From NCBI GenBank assembly GCA_023460935.1, contig JAEWOI010000030.1, positions 62,001-126,000 of the forward strand: 64,000 bases of DNA. The letters are read 5' to 3'. This stretch comes from Actinomycetes bacterium (GTDB taxonomy: Bacteria; Actinomycetota; Actinomycetes; Propionibacteriales; Propionibacteriaceae). Shown piece by piece: positions 25,975-35,935 of the stretch. A model generated the notes under the pieces. It saw only the letters and a program-made list of their open reading frames with translations, ran no database searches and had not been told where the DNA came from. A program made the position numbers and the translations under genes. How positions within the stretch are numbered: position 1 is the stretch's first letter; each line of letters begins with the position of its first letter.

Positions 25975-26241
25975 GGTCGGGGGCGGCGTACGAGCTGGGA
26001 CGATCCGTGGGCGTCGCACCCGGTGGTTGGGACGGGTGTGGAATACTGCTTCCAGGTTGGAGTCATCCAGACCCTCAACCACTCGGATGCTGTGAACGGT
26101 GTGACAGGCCGTCCACGACGCTGAGGCCTCACCGCGACGCCAGCCGACCGCGGGGGCTGCAGCGCCAGCCATCCGAGCCGAACAGGCTTCGCTGCCAAGG
26201 CAGCCGACATTGCGGCACCCCCGCCGCTTAAGGAGAGCACA
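25975..26241 (+). promoter_or_regulatory. Long upstream region / probable 5' leader of rne
   Basis: No gene is seen here. A weak -10-like AATACT lies at 26042-26047, which would give a leader of about 190 bases ending in a strong AAGGAG ribosome site. RNase E of Escherichia coli limits its own synthesis through a long structured leader; a similar role here is only an inference. Confidence 0.3.
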
Positions 26242-29046
26242 ATGCTCGATTCCGAGGACCCCACCACCCAGACCCCTGCAGACGAGGCCAAGCCGCCCCG
26301 GCGCCGTCGGGCAGCCAGCCGCCCGGCCGGCCCGCCCGCCGCGAGGCCACCGGAGACCCTGCCCGAGCCCGCGCCCACCGAGGCCGGGTCGCCAGCTGCC
26401 GCCGAGGTTCCGTCGGCGCCTGCGGCGTCGGTCCCGGCCACTGACGGCACGGGCGACGCCGGCCGCACCTCCGCTGCGCCGGAGCCGGAGGCCGCGGAGG
26501 TCCCCGCCCCGAAGCGCACCCGCCGCACGCGGGCCAAGGCAGCAGAGGCGGCCGAAGCACAGCAGCCCGAGCCGGCTGTGGCCACGGAGGCCGCGGCGGC
26601 CGCGCCGACTGCGCCGGAGGCTCCCGCGGAGGAGCCGGCGACCAAACCGACCAGACGGCGCCGGTCCGTTCGCACGGCGGTGCCTGCCGCCGAGTCGGAC
26701 GAGAACCTGGCGCTCAGCCTGGCCGAGCTGGCCCAGCAGGACCGCCCGCGCACCCGCCGGGTGAAGGCGGAGACCTTCGGGATGAGCGAGGCTGCCACGC
26801 CGGATGAGGTGCTCGATTCGCTGGCCGCAGCCATCGGCGGCCTGCTCGATGCGGGCGCCGGGCCCGAGGAGGACCTCGACGAAGCCGGACTGCCGGCAGA
26901 CGGCGACGAGGCCGAGGACACGGAGCTCGAGGCCGCCGAGGACGAAGCCGCTGAGGACGAAGCCGCCGACGACGAAGGTGACGAGGACGGCGACGAAGTC
27001 GAGGCCGACGGGTCGACCCCGCGCCGGCGTCGTCGCCGCAGGGGCGGCCGTCGCCGTCGCCGGGGCAATGGCGACGCTGCGGCTGAAGGCGAGGACGAGG
27101 CCGAGGGCGAGGCCGGTGAGGGCGAAGCGGCCGAGGCCGAAGCAGCAGCAGACGCCGGCGACGAACCGGCCGCTGAGGGCAGCTCGCGTCGGCGCAGGCG
27201 TCGCCGCCGCCGTGGCGAGGGGGATGCCGGCGAGGCCGAGGACGACAGCATCGACGTGGTCGTGCGGGTCCGCGAGCCGCGGCGCAGGGCGAGTAGCGCC
27301 AGCGACGAGGTGACCGGCATCGAGGGCTCCACCCGGATGGAGGCCAAGAAGCAGCGCCGCCGCGAGGGCCGGGCAGCCGGCCGCCGCCGCACGCCCATCC
27401 TGAGTGAGTCCGAATTCCTGGCCCGCCGCGAGTCGGTTGACCGCAAGATGCTGATCCGCCAGGCCGACGACTACTCCCAGATCGCCGTGATCGAGGACGG
27501 CATCCTGGTCGAGCACTACGTCGACCGGGCTTCGGCCACCTCGATGATCGGCAACATCTACCTCGGCCGGGTGCAGAACGTGCTACCCAGCATGGAGGCT
27601 GCCTTCGTCGACATCGGCCGCGGCCGCAACGCCGTGCTCTACGCCGGCGAGGTCGACTGGGACTCCTTCGGCGTCACCGGCCAGGACAAGAAGGTGGAGC
27701 GGGTCTTCAAGTCGGGCCAGTCGGTGCTGGTACAGGTGACCAAGGACCCCGTCGGCGCCAAGGGCGCCCGCCTGACCTCGCACATCTCGATCCCGGGCCG
27801 CTACATCGTCTACTCCCCGGGCGGCCACCTGTCCGGCATCTCCCGGAAGCTCCCGGAGGGTGAGCGCAGGCGGCTGAAGGGCATCCTCGACGAGTTGATC
27901 GGCCCCGACGCTTCGGTCATCGTGCGCACCGCGGCTGAGGGCGCCAGCGAGGACGAGCTCGTCCGCGACGTCAACCGGCTGAAGGCGCAGTGGGAGGTGC
28001 TGGAGAAGAAGGTCAAGGCCGGCCAGGCGCCACAGCTGCTCTACGCCGAGCCCGACCTCACGGTCCGGATCGTCCGTGACCTGTTCACCGAGGACTTCGG
28101 CACGCTGGTGATCGACGGCAACAGCCAGGCGGACGACGCCTACGACACCGTGGACGCCTACGTGCAGCACGTCGCCCCCCACCTGGCCGCGCGGCTGCAG
28201 CGCTGGGACCGGGCCGGTTCGGGCGACATCTTCGACGCCTACCGGGTGCACGAGCAGGTCGCGAAGGCGCTGGAGCGAAAGGTGTTCCTGCCCTCGGGCG
28301 GGTCGCTGATCATCGACCGCACCGAGGCGATGACGGTGATCGACGTCAACACCGGCAAGTTCACCGGCACCTCGGGCAACCTCGAGGCCACCGTCACGTC
28401 CAACAACCTCGAGGCGGCGGAGGAGATCGTCCGCCAGCTGCGCCTGCGCGACATCGGCGGGATCATCGTGATCGACTTCATCGACATGGTGCTGCCGGCG
28501 AACCGTGAGCTGCTGCTGCGCCGGCTCGTGGAGTGCCTCGGCCGGGACCGCACCCGCCACCAGGTCACCGAGGTGACCTCGCTCGGCCTGGTGCAGATGA
28601 CCCGCAAGAAGATCGGGACGGGGCTCGCCGAGGCGTTCACCGTCGCGTGCGAGACCTGCAAGGGCCGCGGCTACCACGTGCACGACGCCCCGGTGGCCTC
28701 CCAGGCCCCTGCCGACGGCGGCGACCGGGACGGCAACCGGCGCGGCGGTCGGGGCGGTGGGCAGGCGCAGCCGGCCCGGCGCTCATCCCGTGGCCGCAGG
28801 GACTCCGCACCGTCCCCGGCAGAGCTGGCCCAGTCCGTGCCGCATGAGCCCGCTCCTGCAGCGCCGGTGGAGGTAGCGCCCGCGCCGGCAGGCCCAGCGC
28901 CGGTCGAGCCGGCTCCCGTCGAGCCAGCCCCGGTCGAAACGGCGCCGGTCGCGGCCGCGCCTGCTCCGGTGGAAGCTGCACCGGTCGAAGCCGCAACCGC
29001 CGCTGAGGCGGCTCCCGAGCCGACGGAGCCTGCCCCCGCCGGCTGA
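26242..29046 (+). CDS. rne: Ribonuclease E/G
   Basis: A 934-residue endoribonuclease starting mRNA decay and maturing rRNA. About 385 N-terminal residues are disordered: Pro/Ala-rich, then strongly acidic (D/E/A repeats about 205-255), then arginine clusters. The catalytic half has the S1 domain (GNIYLGRVQNVLPSMEAAFVDIG, about 437-460), the DNase-I-like active region with IDVNTGK (about 700) and IGGIIVIDFIDMV (two catalytic Asp), and the zinc-link CETCKGRG (about 803). A low-complexity Ala/Pro/Val/Glu tail ends it. AAGGAG lies six bases before the ATG. Actinobacterial RNases E share this catalytic-core-in-the-middle design. Confidence 0.95.
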   Translation: MLDSEDPTTQTPADEAKPPRRRRAASRPAGPPAARPPETLPEPAPTEAGSPAAAEVPSAPAASVPATDGTGDAGRTSAAPEPEAAEVPAPKRTRRTRAKAAEAAEAQQPEPAVATEAAAAAPTAPEAPAEEPATKPTRRRRSVRTAVPAAESDENLALSLAELAQQDRPRTRRVKAETFGMSEAATPDEVLDSLAAAIGGLLDAGAGPEEDLDEAGLPADGDEAEDTELEAAEDEAAEDEAADDEGDEDGDEVEADGSTPRRRRRRRGGRRRRRGNGDAAAEGEDEAEGEAGEGEAAEAEAAADAGDEPAAEGSSRRRRRRRRRGEGDAGEAEDDSIDVVVRVREPRRRASSASDEVTGIEGSTRMEAKKQRRREGRAAGRRRTPILSESEFLARRESVDRKMLIRQADDYSQIAVIEDGILVEHYVDRASATSMIGNIYLGRVQNVLPSMEAAFVDIGRGRNAVLYAGEVDWDSFGVTGQDKKVERVFKSGQSVLVQVTKDPVGAKGARLTSHISIPGRYIVYSPGGHLSGISRKLPEGERRRLKGILDELIGPDASVIVRTAAEGASEDELVRDVNRLKAQWEVLEKKVKAGQAPQLLYAEPDLTVRIVRDLFTEDFGTLVIDGNSQADDAYDTVDAYVQHVAPHLAARLQRWDRAGSGDIFDAYRVHEQVAKALERKVFLPSGGSLIIDRTEAMTVIDVNTGKFTGTSGNLEATVTSNNLEAAEEIVRQLRLRDIGGIIVIDFIDMVLPANRELLLRRLVECLGRDRTRHQVTEVTSLGLVQMTRKKIGTGLAEAFTVACETCKGRGYHVHDAPVASQAPADGGDRDGNRRGGRGGGQAQPARRSSRGRRDSAPSPAELAQSVPHEPAPAAPVEVAPAPAGPAPVEPAPVEPAPVETAPVAAAPAPVEAAPVEAATAAEAAPEPTEPAPAG

Positions 29047-29077
29047 CTGGTGGGTACGCAGGCCCGTCGCCGGCCTG

Positions 29078-29097
29078 CCCTGGCTCGCGCGCCAGGG
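29078..29097. terminator. Bidirectional hairpin between rne and nadE
   Basis: CCCTGGC, a 6-base loop (TCGCGC) and GCCAGGG lie between two converging genes. There is no T-tract in either direction. Confidence 0.5.
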
Positions 29098-29106
29098 GAG
29101 GCCGCG

Positions 29107-31146
29107 TCAGGCCTCGGGCACCCTGGCCAGGTCCTCCAGCCAGAGGGCCGCCGAGGTGTCCGACGGCGCCCGCCAGTCGCCGCGGGGCGAGAGTGAGCCG
29201 CCCCGGACGACCTTCGGCCCGTTCGGCAGCGCCGAGCGCTTGAACTGGGCGAAGCCGAAGAAGCGGCGGCAGAACACGTCCAGCCAGGCCTTGATGGTCG
29301 CGAGGTCGTAGCCGGTGCGCTCGTCGTGGGGGAACCCCTCCGGCCAGTCGCCGGCCTCGGGGTCGCGCCAGGTGTGCCAGGCGAGGAACGCGATCTTCGA
29401 CGGCTTCATGCCATGGCGCAGGAAGTGGAAGAGGTTGAAGTCCTGCAGGCTGTAGGGCCCGATCTTCGCCTGGGTCGACTGCGGGGTCTCGCCCTCGCCG
29501 GCCGGCACGAGCTCGGGGGTGATCTCGGTGTCGAGGATCGCCTGCAGGGTGGTCGAGACGCTCTCGTCGAACTGTTCGGAGCTGATCACCCACCGGATCA
29601 GGTGCTGCATCAGGGTCTTGGGCACCCCACCGTTGACGTTGTAGTGCGACATCTGGTCGCCCACCCCGTAGGTGCACCACCCGAGCGCCAGTTCGGACAG
29701 GTCGCCGGTGCCGAGCACGATGCCGTTGCGCTGGTTGGCCAGGCGGAACAGGTAGTCGGTGCGCAGGCCTGCCTGGACGTTCTCGAACGTGACGTCGTAG
29801 ACGGGCTCGCCGTCGGCGAACGGGTGGTCGAGCTGGTCCAGCATCAGCCGGGCGGTGTCGGTGATGTCCAGCTCGGCGAAGGTCACGCCCAGGGCGGTGG
29901 CGAGCGCGGTCGCGTTGCCCTTGGTGTGGGCGGACGTGGCGAAGCCCGGCATGGTGAAGGCGAGGATGTCCGTGCGGGGCCGGCCCAGCCGGTCCATCGC
30001 GCGGGCGGCGACGATCAGCGCGTGGGTGGAGTCCAGCCCGCCGGAGACCCCGATCACGACCTTCGGCTGGCCGATCGCCCGCAGCCGCTGCTCCAGCCCG
30101 CTGACCTGGATGTTGTAGGCCTCGTAGCAGTCGAGCGCCAGGCGCGCCGGGTCGGCGGGGACGAACGGGAAGCGGGCCAGCGGCCTCCGCAGCCCGAGGT
30201 CACCCGATGGTGGCGCCAGCTCGAAGGTCACGGTGCGGTACTCGGCCACCCGGTCGCTGTGGGCGCGGCGGTTGTCGTCGAAAGTGCCCTGTCGCAGCCG
30301 GTCCTGCACCAGCGTGGCCAGGTCGACGTCGGCGATGCTGGCGCGGGGGCCCTCGGGGAACCGCTCGGATTCGGCCAGCAACATCCCGGCCTCATAGATC
30401 ATCGTCTGCCCGTCCCAGGACAGGTCGGTGGTGGACTCGCCCTCGCCGGCAGCGCTGAAGATGTAGCCGGCCAGCAGTCGCGACGACCCGGAGAGGCACA
30501 GCACCTTGCGCTCCTCACTCTTGGCCACGGTGATCGGGCTGCCGGAGAGGTTGGCGATCAGCGTCGCCCCCGCCAGCGCGGCCTCGGCGCTGGCCGGCAC
30601 CGGCACCCACATGTCCTCACAGATCTCGACGTTGAGCACGAACCCCGGCACGTCCTCCGCGGCGAACAGCAGGTCGGAGCCGAAGGGCACGTCCTGGCCC
30701 GCGATGCGGATCTCGCCGGTCACGTCGTCGCCGGGCCGGATCTGGCGGCGCTCGTAGAACTCCCGGTAAGTGGGTAGGTACGACTTCGGCACGACGCCCA
30801 GCACCCGGCCGCGATGGATCACCACAGCGCAGTTGTAGATGCCGTTCAGGCTGACCAGCGGCGCCCCGACCACCACGACGCAGCCCACCGAAGCGGTCTG
30901 CGGCACCAGCCAGTCCAGCGCGTCGAGGGTGGCGGCGAGCACCGTGTCCTGCATCAGCAGGTCCTCGATCGAGTAGCCGGTGAGCGTCAACTCTGGGAAC
31001 ACCGCCAGGCACGCGCCGGCGTCCGCGCACTCCCTGGCCTGGGCCAGCACGGCTTCGGCGTTCGCCTGCGGCTGGACCATCCGGATCGGCAGCGTGCACG
31101 CCGCCACGCGCGCGAACCCGTGGGCGTACAGGTTGAAGAAGTCCAT
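29107..31146 (-). CDS. nadE: Glutamine-dependent NAD+ synthetase
   Basis: A 679-residue enzyme amidating deamido-NAD+ in the last step of NAD synthesis. The N-terminal nitrilase-type glutaminase carries the Glu-Lys-Cys triad: [10 protein letters not shown] (Glu near 52), GVVPKSYLP (Lys near 120) and VEICEDMW (Cys near 175). The C-terminal synthetase has the PP-loop [12 protein letters not shown] (about 365) and [28 protein letters not shown]. The start ATG 31146 has AGGAG upstream. It converges with rne. Length is usual for the mycobacterial-type fused enzyme. Confidence 0.95.
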   Translation of the reverse strand: MDFFNLYAHGFARVAACTLPIRMVQPQANAEAVLAQARECADAGACLAVFPELTLTGYSIEDLLMQDTVLAATLDALDWLVPQTASVGCVVVVGAPLVSLNGIYNCAVVIHRGRVLGVVPKSYLPTYREFYERRQIRPGDDVTGEIRIAGQDVPFGSDLLFAAEDVPGFVLNVEICEDMWVPVPASAEAALAGATLIANLSGSPITVAKSEERKVLCLSGSSRLLAGYIFSAAGEGESTTDLSWDGQTMIYEAGMLLAESERFPEGPRASIADVDLATLVQDRLRQGTFDDNRRAHSDRVAEYRTVTFELAPPSGDLGLRRPLARFPFVPADPARLALDCYEAYNIQVSGLEQRLRAIGQPKVVIGVSGGLDSTHALIVAARAMDRLGRPRTDILAFTMPGFATSAHTKGNATALATALGVTFAELDITDTARLMLDQLDHPFADGEPVYDVTFENVQAGLRTDYLFRLANQRNGIVLGTGDLSELALGWCTYGVGDQMSHYNVNGGVPKTLMQHLIRWVISSEQFDESVSTTLQAILDTEITPELVPAGEGETPQSTQAKIGPYSLQDFNLFHFLRHGMKPSKIAFLAWHTWRDPEAGDWPEGFPHDERTGYDLATIKAWLDVFCRRFFGFAQFKRSALPNGPKVVRGGSLSPRGDWRAPSDTSAALWLEDLARVPEA

Positions 31147-31215
31147 GCTGCGCTCCTGCTTCCGGTGTCGCCTCAGCATCCCACGGGTCGTCCGCGGATC
31201 GGTGAGACTGTACCC

Positions 31216-31896
31216 ATGAGCGAGCTGCTTCGGGTGGAGACCCCCGACGGCCCCGGCGAGCTGGTGCTGGCCGAGTCGACCGCACCGGTCGCTGGCCTGC
31301 TGCTGGGGCACGGCGCCGGGGGGAGCGAGGCCGCCTGGGACCTCGCGCTGCTGGCCCGCGAGCTGCCCGCGTCCGGCGTCAGCGTCGCGCGATACCGCCA
31401 ACCGTGGCTGGTCGCGGGACGCAAGGTGGCCGGACCCCCGCCGAGCCTCGACCGCGCCTGGCTGCCGGCCGTCGAGGTGCTGCGGACCCGCTGGGGCGAC
31501 CTGCCGCTGTTCGTCGGCGGACGCAGCGCCGGCGCCCGCTGTGCGTGCCGCTGCTTCGACGCCACCCAGGCGGGGCTGGTGCTGTTGTCCTTCCCGCTGC
31601 ACCCGCCGGGGAAGCCCGCCAAGAGCCGGGTCGCTGAGCTGGCCGGAGCCGCGGGGCCGGCACTGGTCGTGCAGGGCGAGGCTGACCCGTTCGGTGGCCC
31701 GGCGGAATTGGCCAGGGCGCTGGCCGGCGCCGGCTACTCCGGGGAGCGCATCGTCGGGGTGCCCGGCGCCACCCACTCCCTTGCTCCGGCCAGGAGCCTG
31801 CCTGCACCGAAGGTGGCCGAGCGGGAACGGCTGGTGGTCGAGTCGGTGCGCACGTTCATCGCCGACGTCCTCGACCCCGTCCCGTCCGCAGAGTAG
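31216..31896 (+). CDS. KANL3/Tex30-type alpha/beta hydrolase
   Basis: A 226-residue alpha/beta hydrolase of the dienelactone-hydrolase-like KANL3/Tex30 group. It shows LLLGHGAGGSEAAWD (oxyanion loop), YRQPWLVAGRK, the nucleophile elbow FVGGRSAGARCACR (Ser near 103), LSFPLHPPGKP, the acid in VVQGEADPFG and the His in PGATHSL. All three catalytic residues are therefore present. The substrate is unknown. It is divergent from nadE with 69 bases between, and 7 bases before the convergent ogt gene. Confidence 0.85.
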   Translation: MSELLRVETPDGPGELVLAESTAPVAGLLLGHGAGGSEAAWDLALLARELPASGVSVARYRQPWLVAGRKVAGPPPSLDRAWLPAVEVLRTRWGDLPLFVGGRSAGARCACRCFDATQAGLVLLSFPLHPPGKPAKSRVAELAGAAGPALVVQGEADPFGGPAELARALAGAGYSGERIVGVPGATHSLAPARSLPAPKVAERERLVVESVRTFIADVLDPVPSAE

Positions 31897-31903
31897 CGGG
31901 AGC

Positions 31904-32413
31904 TCAGGCGAGCGCGGCGGCCTCCCGGGCGAGCAGGGCGCGCTTCACGTCCACCCCCCAGGCGAAGCCACCCAGGCTGCCGTCGCTGCGCAGCACCCGA
32001 TGGCAGGGGACGAACAGCGCGGGCGCGTTGCTCGCGCAGACCCCGGCAGCGGCGCGCACCGCCGCCGGCTGGCCGAGGGCTGAGGCGAAGGCCGCGTAAC
32101 TGAGCGGCTCACCGGGCGGGATCTCCCGCAGCCGGTGCCAGCCCTCGCGTCGCCAGGCGCTGCCGTACTGGCGCACCGGGACGGCGGCCACGGCGGCCAG
32201 GTCCCCCGCGTAGTAGGCAGCGACCGCGGCTGCCGGCGCGGCGACGTCGGGGTCGTCGGGGCCTGTGAGCGCCACCTCGTCCGGACGGACCGAGGGGTCG
32301 AGCCGGGCGAGCACAGCCTCCGGGTCGCCGGTCCAGCCGGAAGCCAGCACGGTGCCGGCTTCGGCCAGCAGCGTGAACGGCCCGTCCGGGGTGTCGAGGG
32401 TGGTGAGCTTCAT
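31904..32413 (-). CDS. ogt: Methylated-DNA-protein-cysteine S-methyltransferase
   Basis: A 169-residue suicide enzyme that takes methyl groups from O6-methylguanine. The acceptor is in the VPCHRVL motif (Cys near residue 137), followed by [15 protein letters not shown]. The helix-turn-helix region has [20 protein letters not shown]. Where most members have S-Y-G-E-L-A and N-P, this one has S-Y-A-A-F-A and SNAPALF, a mild variant seen in actinobacteria. The start overlaps the ada-alkA stop by ATGA, so both repair genes are one coupled operon. Confidence 0.92.
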   Translation of the reverse strand: MKLTTLDTPDGPFTLLAEAGTVLASGWTGDPEAVLARLDPSVRPDEVALTGPDDPDVAAPAAAVAAYYAGDLAAVAAVPVRQYGSAWRREGWHRLREIPPGEPLSYAAFASALGQPAAVRAAAGVCASNAPALFVPCHRVLRSDGSLGGFAWGVDVKRALLAREAAALA

Positions 32414-33906
32414 CTGGGTTCTCCGTTCGGGTCAGCTGCGGCGGCGCGCCACAGGTGCAGGGCGGCATACGACCGCCAGGGCGAGACTCGGGTGGCCCAG
32501 GCGGCGAGCTCCCTGGGATGGTCGGGCAGCCCGAGGCGGCGGGCGCCGGCGCGCAGCGCTACGTCACCGGTGGGCAGGACGTCGGGGTGGCCGAGCACCC
32601 GCATGGCCACGTAGCCGGCAGTCCACTCCCCGACCCCGCGGACGGCGACCAGTCGGGCGTGCTGCTCGGCCGGGTCGTCGGCCCAGCCGACGTCGAGCTC
32701 GCCCGAGGCAAGTTGCGTTGCGATCGCGAGGAAGCTCGTCCGCCTGGCGGCCGGGCCGCTCAGTGCGTCGGAGCCGCGCTCGGCCACTTGGGCCGGGGTG
32801 GGGAACAGGTGGGTCAGGCTGTCGCCGGCGGGAGCGGTGAGACGTTCGCCGGCCGCGGCCACCAGCCGCCCGAGCTGGGTGCGGGCAGCGGCCACCGACA
32901 CCTGCTGGCCGGCCAGGGCGCGCAACAGCAGCTCGTGCGGGTCGACCGCTCCGGGCAGCCGGACACCCGGAAGGCGCGCCACCCGTGCAGCGAGCACCGG
33001 ATCGACCGCCAGCGCCGAGTCGATGCCCACCGGGTCCGCGTCCAGGTCGAACAGGCGTCGCACCCGCGCCACCAGCGGCGTGAGGTCGGAGAGCACGGCC
33101 AGCCGCGCGGCCAGGCCGAGGCGCGCGCCGTCCCAGGTCACCTCGAAGCTGCCGGGCCCGCCGGGCAGCCGGACGGTGCGCGCGTAGCGGAGCCCGTCCG
33201 CCGCCTCGACGCCGGTGACGGCGCGAGCAGCGAGCCAGGCGAACACCCCGGGGGCGTCGAAGGGCAGGCGCACCGGCAGCTGCAGGCGGACCGACACCCC
33301 GGTGGCGTCGGCCCCGGCGCGCCGGGTGCGGGCGGACGTCGGCCCGGTGCTGCGCCGCGTGGCCCGGAGCTGCGTCGGGGTGCGGCCGTACACCTCCGCG
33401 AGGGTGTCGTTGAACTGCCGGATGCTGCCGAACCCGGCTGCGAAGGCGATGTCGGCCGCGGGCAGGTCGGTGGCAACCAGCAGCTGCCGCGCGGTCTGGG
33501 CGCGGTGGGCCCTGGCCAGAGCGAGCGGCCCGGCGCCGAGTTCCGCGGTGAGCACCCGGTGCAGGTGGCGGGTGGTGTAGCCGAGCCGGGCGGCCAGTCC
33601 CGGCACGCCCTCCCGTTCCACCAGCCCGTCACCGATCAGGCGCATCGCCCTTGCCGCGACATCGGAGCGGAGGTTCCACTCCGGCGAGCCGGGGACGGCG
33701 TCGGGCAGGCACCGCTTGCACGCGCGGTAGCCGCGGTCGTGCGCTGCGGCGCTGGTCGGAAAGAACTCGACGTTGCGCGGCAGGGGAGTGCGGGCGGGGC
33801 AGGACGGCCGGCAGTAGATGCCGGTGGTACGCACCGCGAGCACGAAGGCCCCGTCGAAGCGGGCATCCCGGGTGGAGACCGCCCGGTAGCGCTGGTCGAA
33901 GTCCAT
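32410..33906 (-). CDS. Fused Ada regulatory domain / AlkA 3-methyladenine DNA glycosylase
   Basis: A 498-residue bifunctional protein. The N-terminal Ada zinc domain has the four cysteines in [13 protein letters not shown] and [11 protein letters not shown]; the first is the methyl-phosphotriester acceptor. An AraC-type DNA-binding domain follows (about 85-185: [31 protein letters not shown]). The AlkA part (about 210-490) has the helix-hairpin-helix [15 protein letters not shown] and the catalytic Asp in LPTGDVALR. It should sense alkylation, activate its own operon including ogt, and remove alkylated bases. This Ada-AlkA fusion is known in actinobacteria. Confidence 0.92.
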   Translation of the reverse strand: MDFDQRYRAVSTRDARFDGAFVLAVRTTGIYCRPSCPARTPLPRNVEFFPTSAAAHDRGYRACKRCLPDAVPGSPEWNLRSDVAARAMRLIGDGLVEREGVPGLAARLGYTTRHLHRVLTAELGAGPLALARAHRAQTARQLLVATDLPAADIAFAAGFGSIRQFNDTLAEVYGRTPTQLRATRRSTGPTSARTRRAGADATGVSVRLQLPVRLPFDAPGVFAWLAARAVTGVEAADGLRYARTVRLPGGPGSFEVTWDGARLGLAARLAVLSDLTPLVARVRRLFDLDADPVGIDSALAVDPVLAARVARLPGVRLPGAVDPHELLLRALAGQQVSVAAARTQLGRLVAAAGERLTAPAGDSLTHLFPTPAQVAERGSDALSGPAARRTSFLAIATQLASGELDVGWADDPAEQHARLVAVRGVGEWTAGYVAMRVLGHPDVLPTGDVALRAGARRLGLPDHPRELAAWATRVSPWRSYAALHLWRAAAADPNGEPR

Positions 33907-34166
33907 GCGGTCAAGAATGGCACCGCGACCCCGTCCGAACTAGCGGGAATCGGACGTGGCAGCGGGGTGGGCTGCTGGCCCGCATGAGCCTGCGCCGGCG
34001 GGCGGAGGAGGCGCCGGTTTGACCCTCCCAGCCGACGACCCGTAGTCTTGACCCTCGGTGCTCACTGTGCGGCCATCCGCCGCCGGCAGGGCACGAACCC
34101 AGAGCGAAAACCACCCACAGCCGGGGTAGTCGCTTGTCGGAGATAGCTTAGGGAAGTAGGTCGGGC
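33907..34166. other. Intergenic region upstream of rplU
   Basis: There is no gene here. A CATTCT hexamer 7 bases before the ada-alkA ATG (minus strand) may be its -10. On the + strand TAGTCT (34042-34047) and TAGCTT (34144-34149) are possible -10 elements for rplU; the first would give a leader of about 110 bases. No known L21-leader structure was recognised. Confidence 0.3.
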
Positions 34167-34475
34167 GTGTACGCGATCGTGCGCAGTGGTGGCCGCCAGC
34201 ACAAGGTTGCTGTCGGCGACATCCTGGAGATCGACAAGGTCGAGGCGAAGGCCGGCGACAGCGTTTCGCTGACCCCGCTGCTGCTCGTCGACGGCGAGAG
34301 CATCACCACGGATGCCAAGAAGCTGGGCAAGGCAAGCGTCACCGCAGAGGTGATCGCCGAGACCAAGGGCCCCAAGATCCGCATCCTGAAGTACAAGAAC
34401 AAGACCGGTTACAAGAAGCGCCAGGGTCACCGCCAGCGGTACACCCAGGTGAAGGTCACCGGGATCGAGAGCTGA
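34167..34475 (+). CDS. rplU: 50S ribosomal protein L21
   Basis: A 102-residue ribosomal protein, full length. It starts [18 protein letters not shown] and ends with [22 protein letters not shown], the L21 signature that contacts 23S rRNA. The GTG start is preceded by a purine-rich GGGAAGTAGG. rpmA follows after 9 bases, as in nearly all bacteria, and obgE further on. Confidence 0.97.
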   Translation: MYAIVRSGGRQHKVAVGDILEIDKVEAKAGDSVSLTPLLLVDGESITTDAKKLGKASVTAEVIAETKGPKIRILKYKNKTGYKKRQGHRQRYTQVKVTGIES

Positions 34476-34484
34476 GGCACCGAC

Positions 34485-34745
34485 ATGGCACACAAGAAGG
34501 GCGCATCTTCGTCCCGTAACGGCCGCGACTCCAACGCGCAGCGGCTCGGCGTGAAGCGCTTCGGCGGCGAACAGGTCAACGCAGGCGAGATCATCGTCCG
34601 CCAGCGTGGCACCCACTTCCACCCCGGCGACGGCGTCGGCCGTGGCGGCGACGACACGCTGTTCGCGCTGCGCGCGGGCAAGGTCGAGTTCGGCACCCGG
34701 CGTGGCCGCCGCGTGGTGAACATCGCGGTCGAGGCTGCCGAGTAA
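34485..34745 (+). CDS. rpmA: 50S ribosomal protein L27
   Basis: An 86-residue ribosomal protein. The N-terminus [23 protein letters not shown], which reaches the peptidyl transferase centre, is directly encoded with no Firmicutes-type cleavable leader. GAGG lies seven bases before the ATG. A UUCG-capped terminator follows. Confidence 0.97.
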   Translation: MAHKKGASSSRNGRDSNAQRLGVKRFGGEQVNAGEIIVRQRGTHFHPGDGVGRGGDDTLFALRAGKVEFGTRRGRRVVNIAVEAAE

Positions 34746-34764
34746 CCAGCAGCAGCACACTTCT

Positions 34765-34790
34765 CCAGGGCGGCCTTCGGGCCGCCCTGG
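34765..34790 (+). terminator. Terminator after rpmA (UUCG tetraloop)
   Basis: An 11-bp stem (CCAGGGCGGCC and complement) with the very stable TTCG loop, 20 bases after the L27 stop and followed by CGCGTTT. It is the clearest terminator in the window. Confidence 0.85.
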
Positions 34791-34905
34791 CGCGTTTCCG
34801 GGGCCGGAGCCGCCCGCCGGCCAGCCGTTCCCGACCCGCGCGCGTACGGTCCAAACCCGGTCGGGGGGCGGATAGCTGCCCATTCGGCGGCGCGGGTGCC
34901 CTGCC

Positions 34906-34911
34906 TACCAT
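34906..34911 (+). promoter_or_regulatory. -10 element of LppM-like gene (leaderless type)
   Basis: TACCAT is followed by six bases and the ATG at 34918. Confidence 0.45.
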
Positions 34912-34917
34912 CGAGGC

Positions 34918-35784
34918 ATGTCGGGGTTGCGGGCGCGGATCGCCACCACACTCGCCACGCTCGCCCTTGCCGCCTGCCTGAGCGGCTGCGAGATCGAGGG
35001 GACGGTCGAGGTGCTGTCCGAGCAGAGCCTCGCGGTCGACGTGACGCTGACCGGGCTCTACCGGGGCGCGTGCAACTCCCTGACCAGCGGGCTGTCCGAC
35101 GTCGAGGTGGAGCGCGGCCGCACTCCGGGCGGTGAGCGTTACTGCAAGGTCGCCGGCACAGTCGACCCGGCGGAACTGCGTGGGCTGGGCCTGGTGCCGG
35201 CCGGTGAGTACTACGTGCTGACCGTCGGCCTGGACGGCGTCACCAGCTCCTGGCCGAGCAGCGACCTCACCGTGCGGTTCCCGGGCCAGGTCGTGGAGGC
35301 CAGCCAGGGCTCGGTCAGCGGACGCGACGTGCGGATCACCGACCTCTCCGGCCTCGCCTCGGGGGAGGAGCTGCGGCTGGTCGCACTGCGCCGTCCCGGA
35401 CCGCCGGGCTGGATGATCGCCGCCGGGCTCGGGCTGCTGGGTGGCGCCGCTGCCACCGTCGCGCTGCAACGCTGGTGGGCCGCGCGCGCTCGCTCCGGCA
35501 GCACCGAACCCGACGCCGTCCCGTCCGGCGCACCCGAGCCGGACGGGCCAGAGCCCGGCGTGACGGCGCTCGCGGCTGCAGCCGGTGCCGCGCCCGCCGA
35601 ACCAGACTTCGATCCCGAGTTCTTCGCCCCCGACCGCCCCGGGACGCAGCCCGGCCGGCCGCCGGAGCCGTCCGACCCGCAGGTGTGGGCCCAGCCGCCG
35701 CAGCCGGAGACGCCGGTGGCCGCGCCGGACCCGGCTCCGGCCGCGCCGAGGCCGGACCACTCCCAGTGGCGGCCACCGGCCTGA
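34918..35784 (+). CDS. LppM-like lipoprotein with C-terminal membrane anchor
   Basis: A 288-residue protein with a signal peptide and lipobox ACLSGC (Cys near residue 23). An extracytoplasmic beta-rich domain (about 24-155) includes EIEGTVEVLSEQSLAVDVTL and resembles mycobacterial LppM. A transmembrane helix follows at about 162-182 (GWMIAAGLGLLGGAAATVAL), then a cytoplasmic Pro/Ala/Glu-rich tail ending in repeats of P-E-P and P-A-P. LppM of Mycobacterium tuberculosis affects phagosome responses, but the general role is unknown. Here it separates rpmA from obgE. Confidence 0.78.
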   Translation: MSGLRARIATTLATLALAACLSGCEIEGTVEVLSEQSLAVDVTLTGLYRGACNSLTSGLSDVEVERGRTPGGERYCKVAGTVDPAELRGLGLVPAGEYYVLTVGLDGVTSSWPSSDLTVRFPGQVVEASQGSVSGRDVRITDLSGLASGEELRLVALRRPGPPGWMIAAGLGLLGGAAATVALQRWWAARARSGSTEPDAVPSGAPEPDGPEPGVTALAAAAGAAPAEPDFDPEFFAPDRPGTQPGRPPEPSDPQVWAQPPQPETPVAAPDPAPAAPRPDHSQWRPPA

Positions 35785-35830
35785 GCCCGTCCGGGCCATC
35801 CGACCGTCCCCACTTCCGGCCGGGGATCCC

Positions 35831-35900
35831 ACTTTGCGCCGCGAACCTCGACCTTGCGCCGCATCCATGCGGCGCAAGGTCGGGTTGACCGGCGCAGAGT
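35831..35900. repeat. Compound GCGCC palindrome (second copy of the 25911 element)
   Basis: The inner palindrome has 16-bp arms (35849-35864, CGACCTTGCGCCGCAT, and 35867-35882) with a 2-base loop. The outer arms, 35831-35841 and 35890-35900 (ACTTTGCGCCG), have one mismatch. Most bases match the element at 25911-25974, so this is a dispersed family. It starts 46 bases after the LppM-like stop and could fold as a terminator. Confidence 0.75.
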
Positions 35901-35935
35901 CGGGCTGGAGACGCCGGGCGGGTCGACTCCGGGGC

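Noticed and set aside
25080..27446. A 788-codon open frame on the minus strand over DUF2344 and rne
   Set aside because: Long serine runs result from reading rne Asp/Glu/Arg codons backwards; no start signals.
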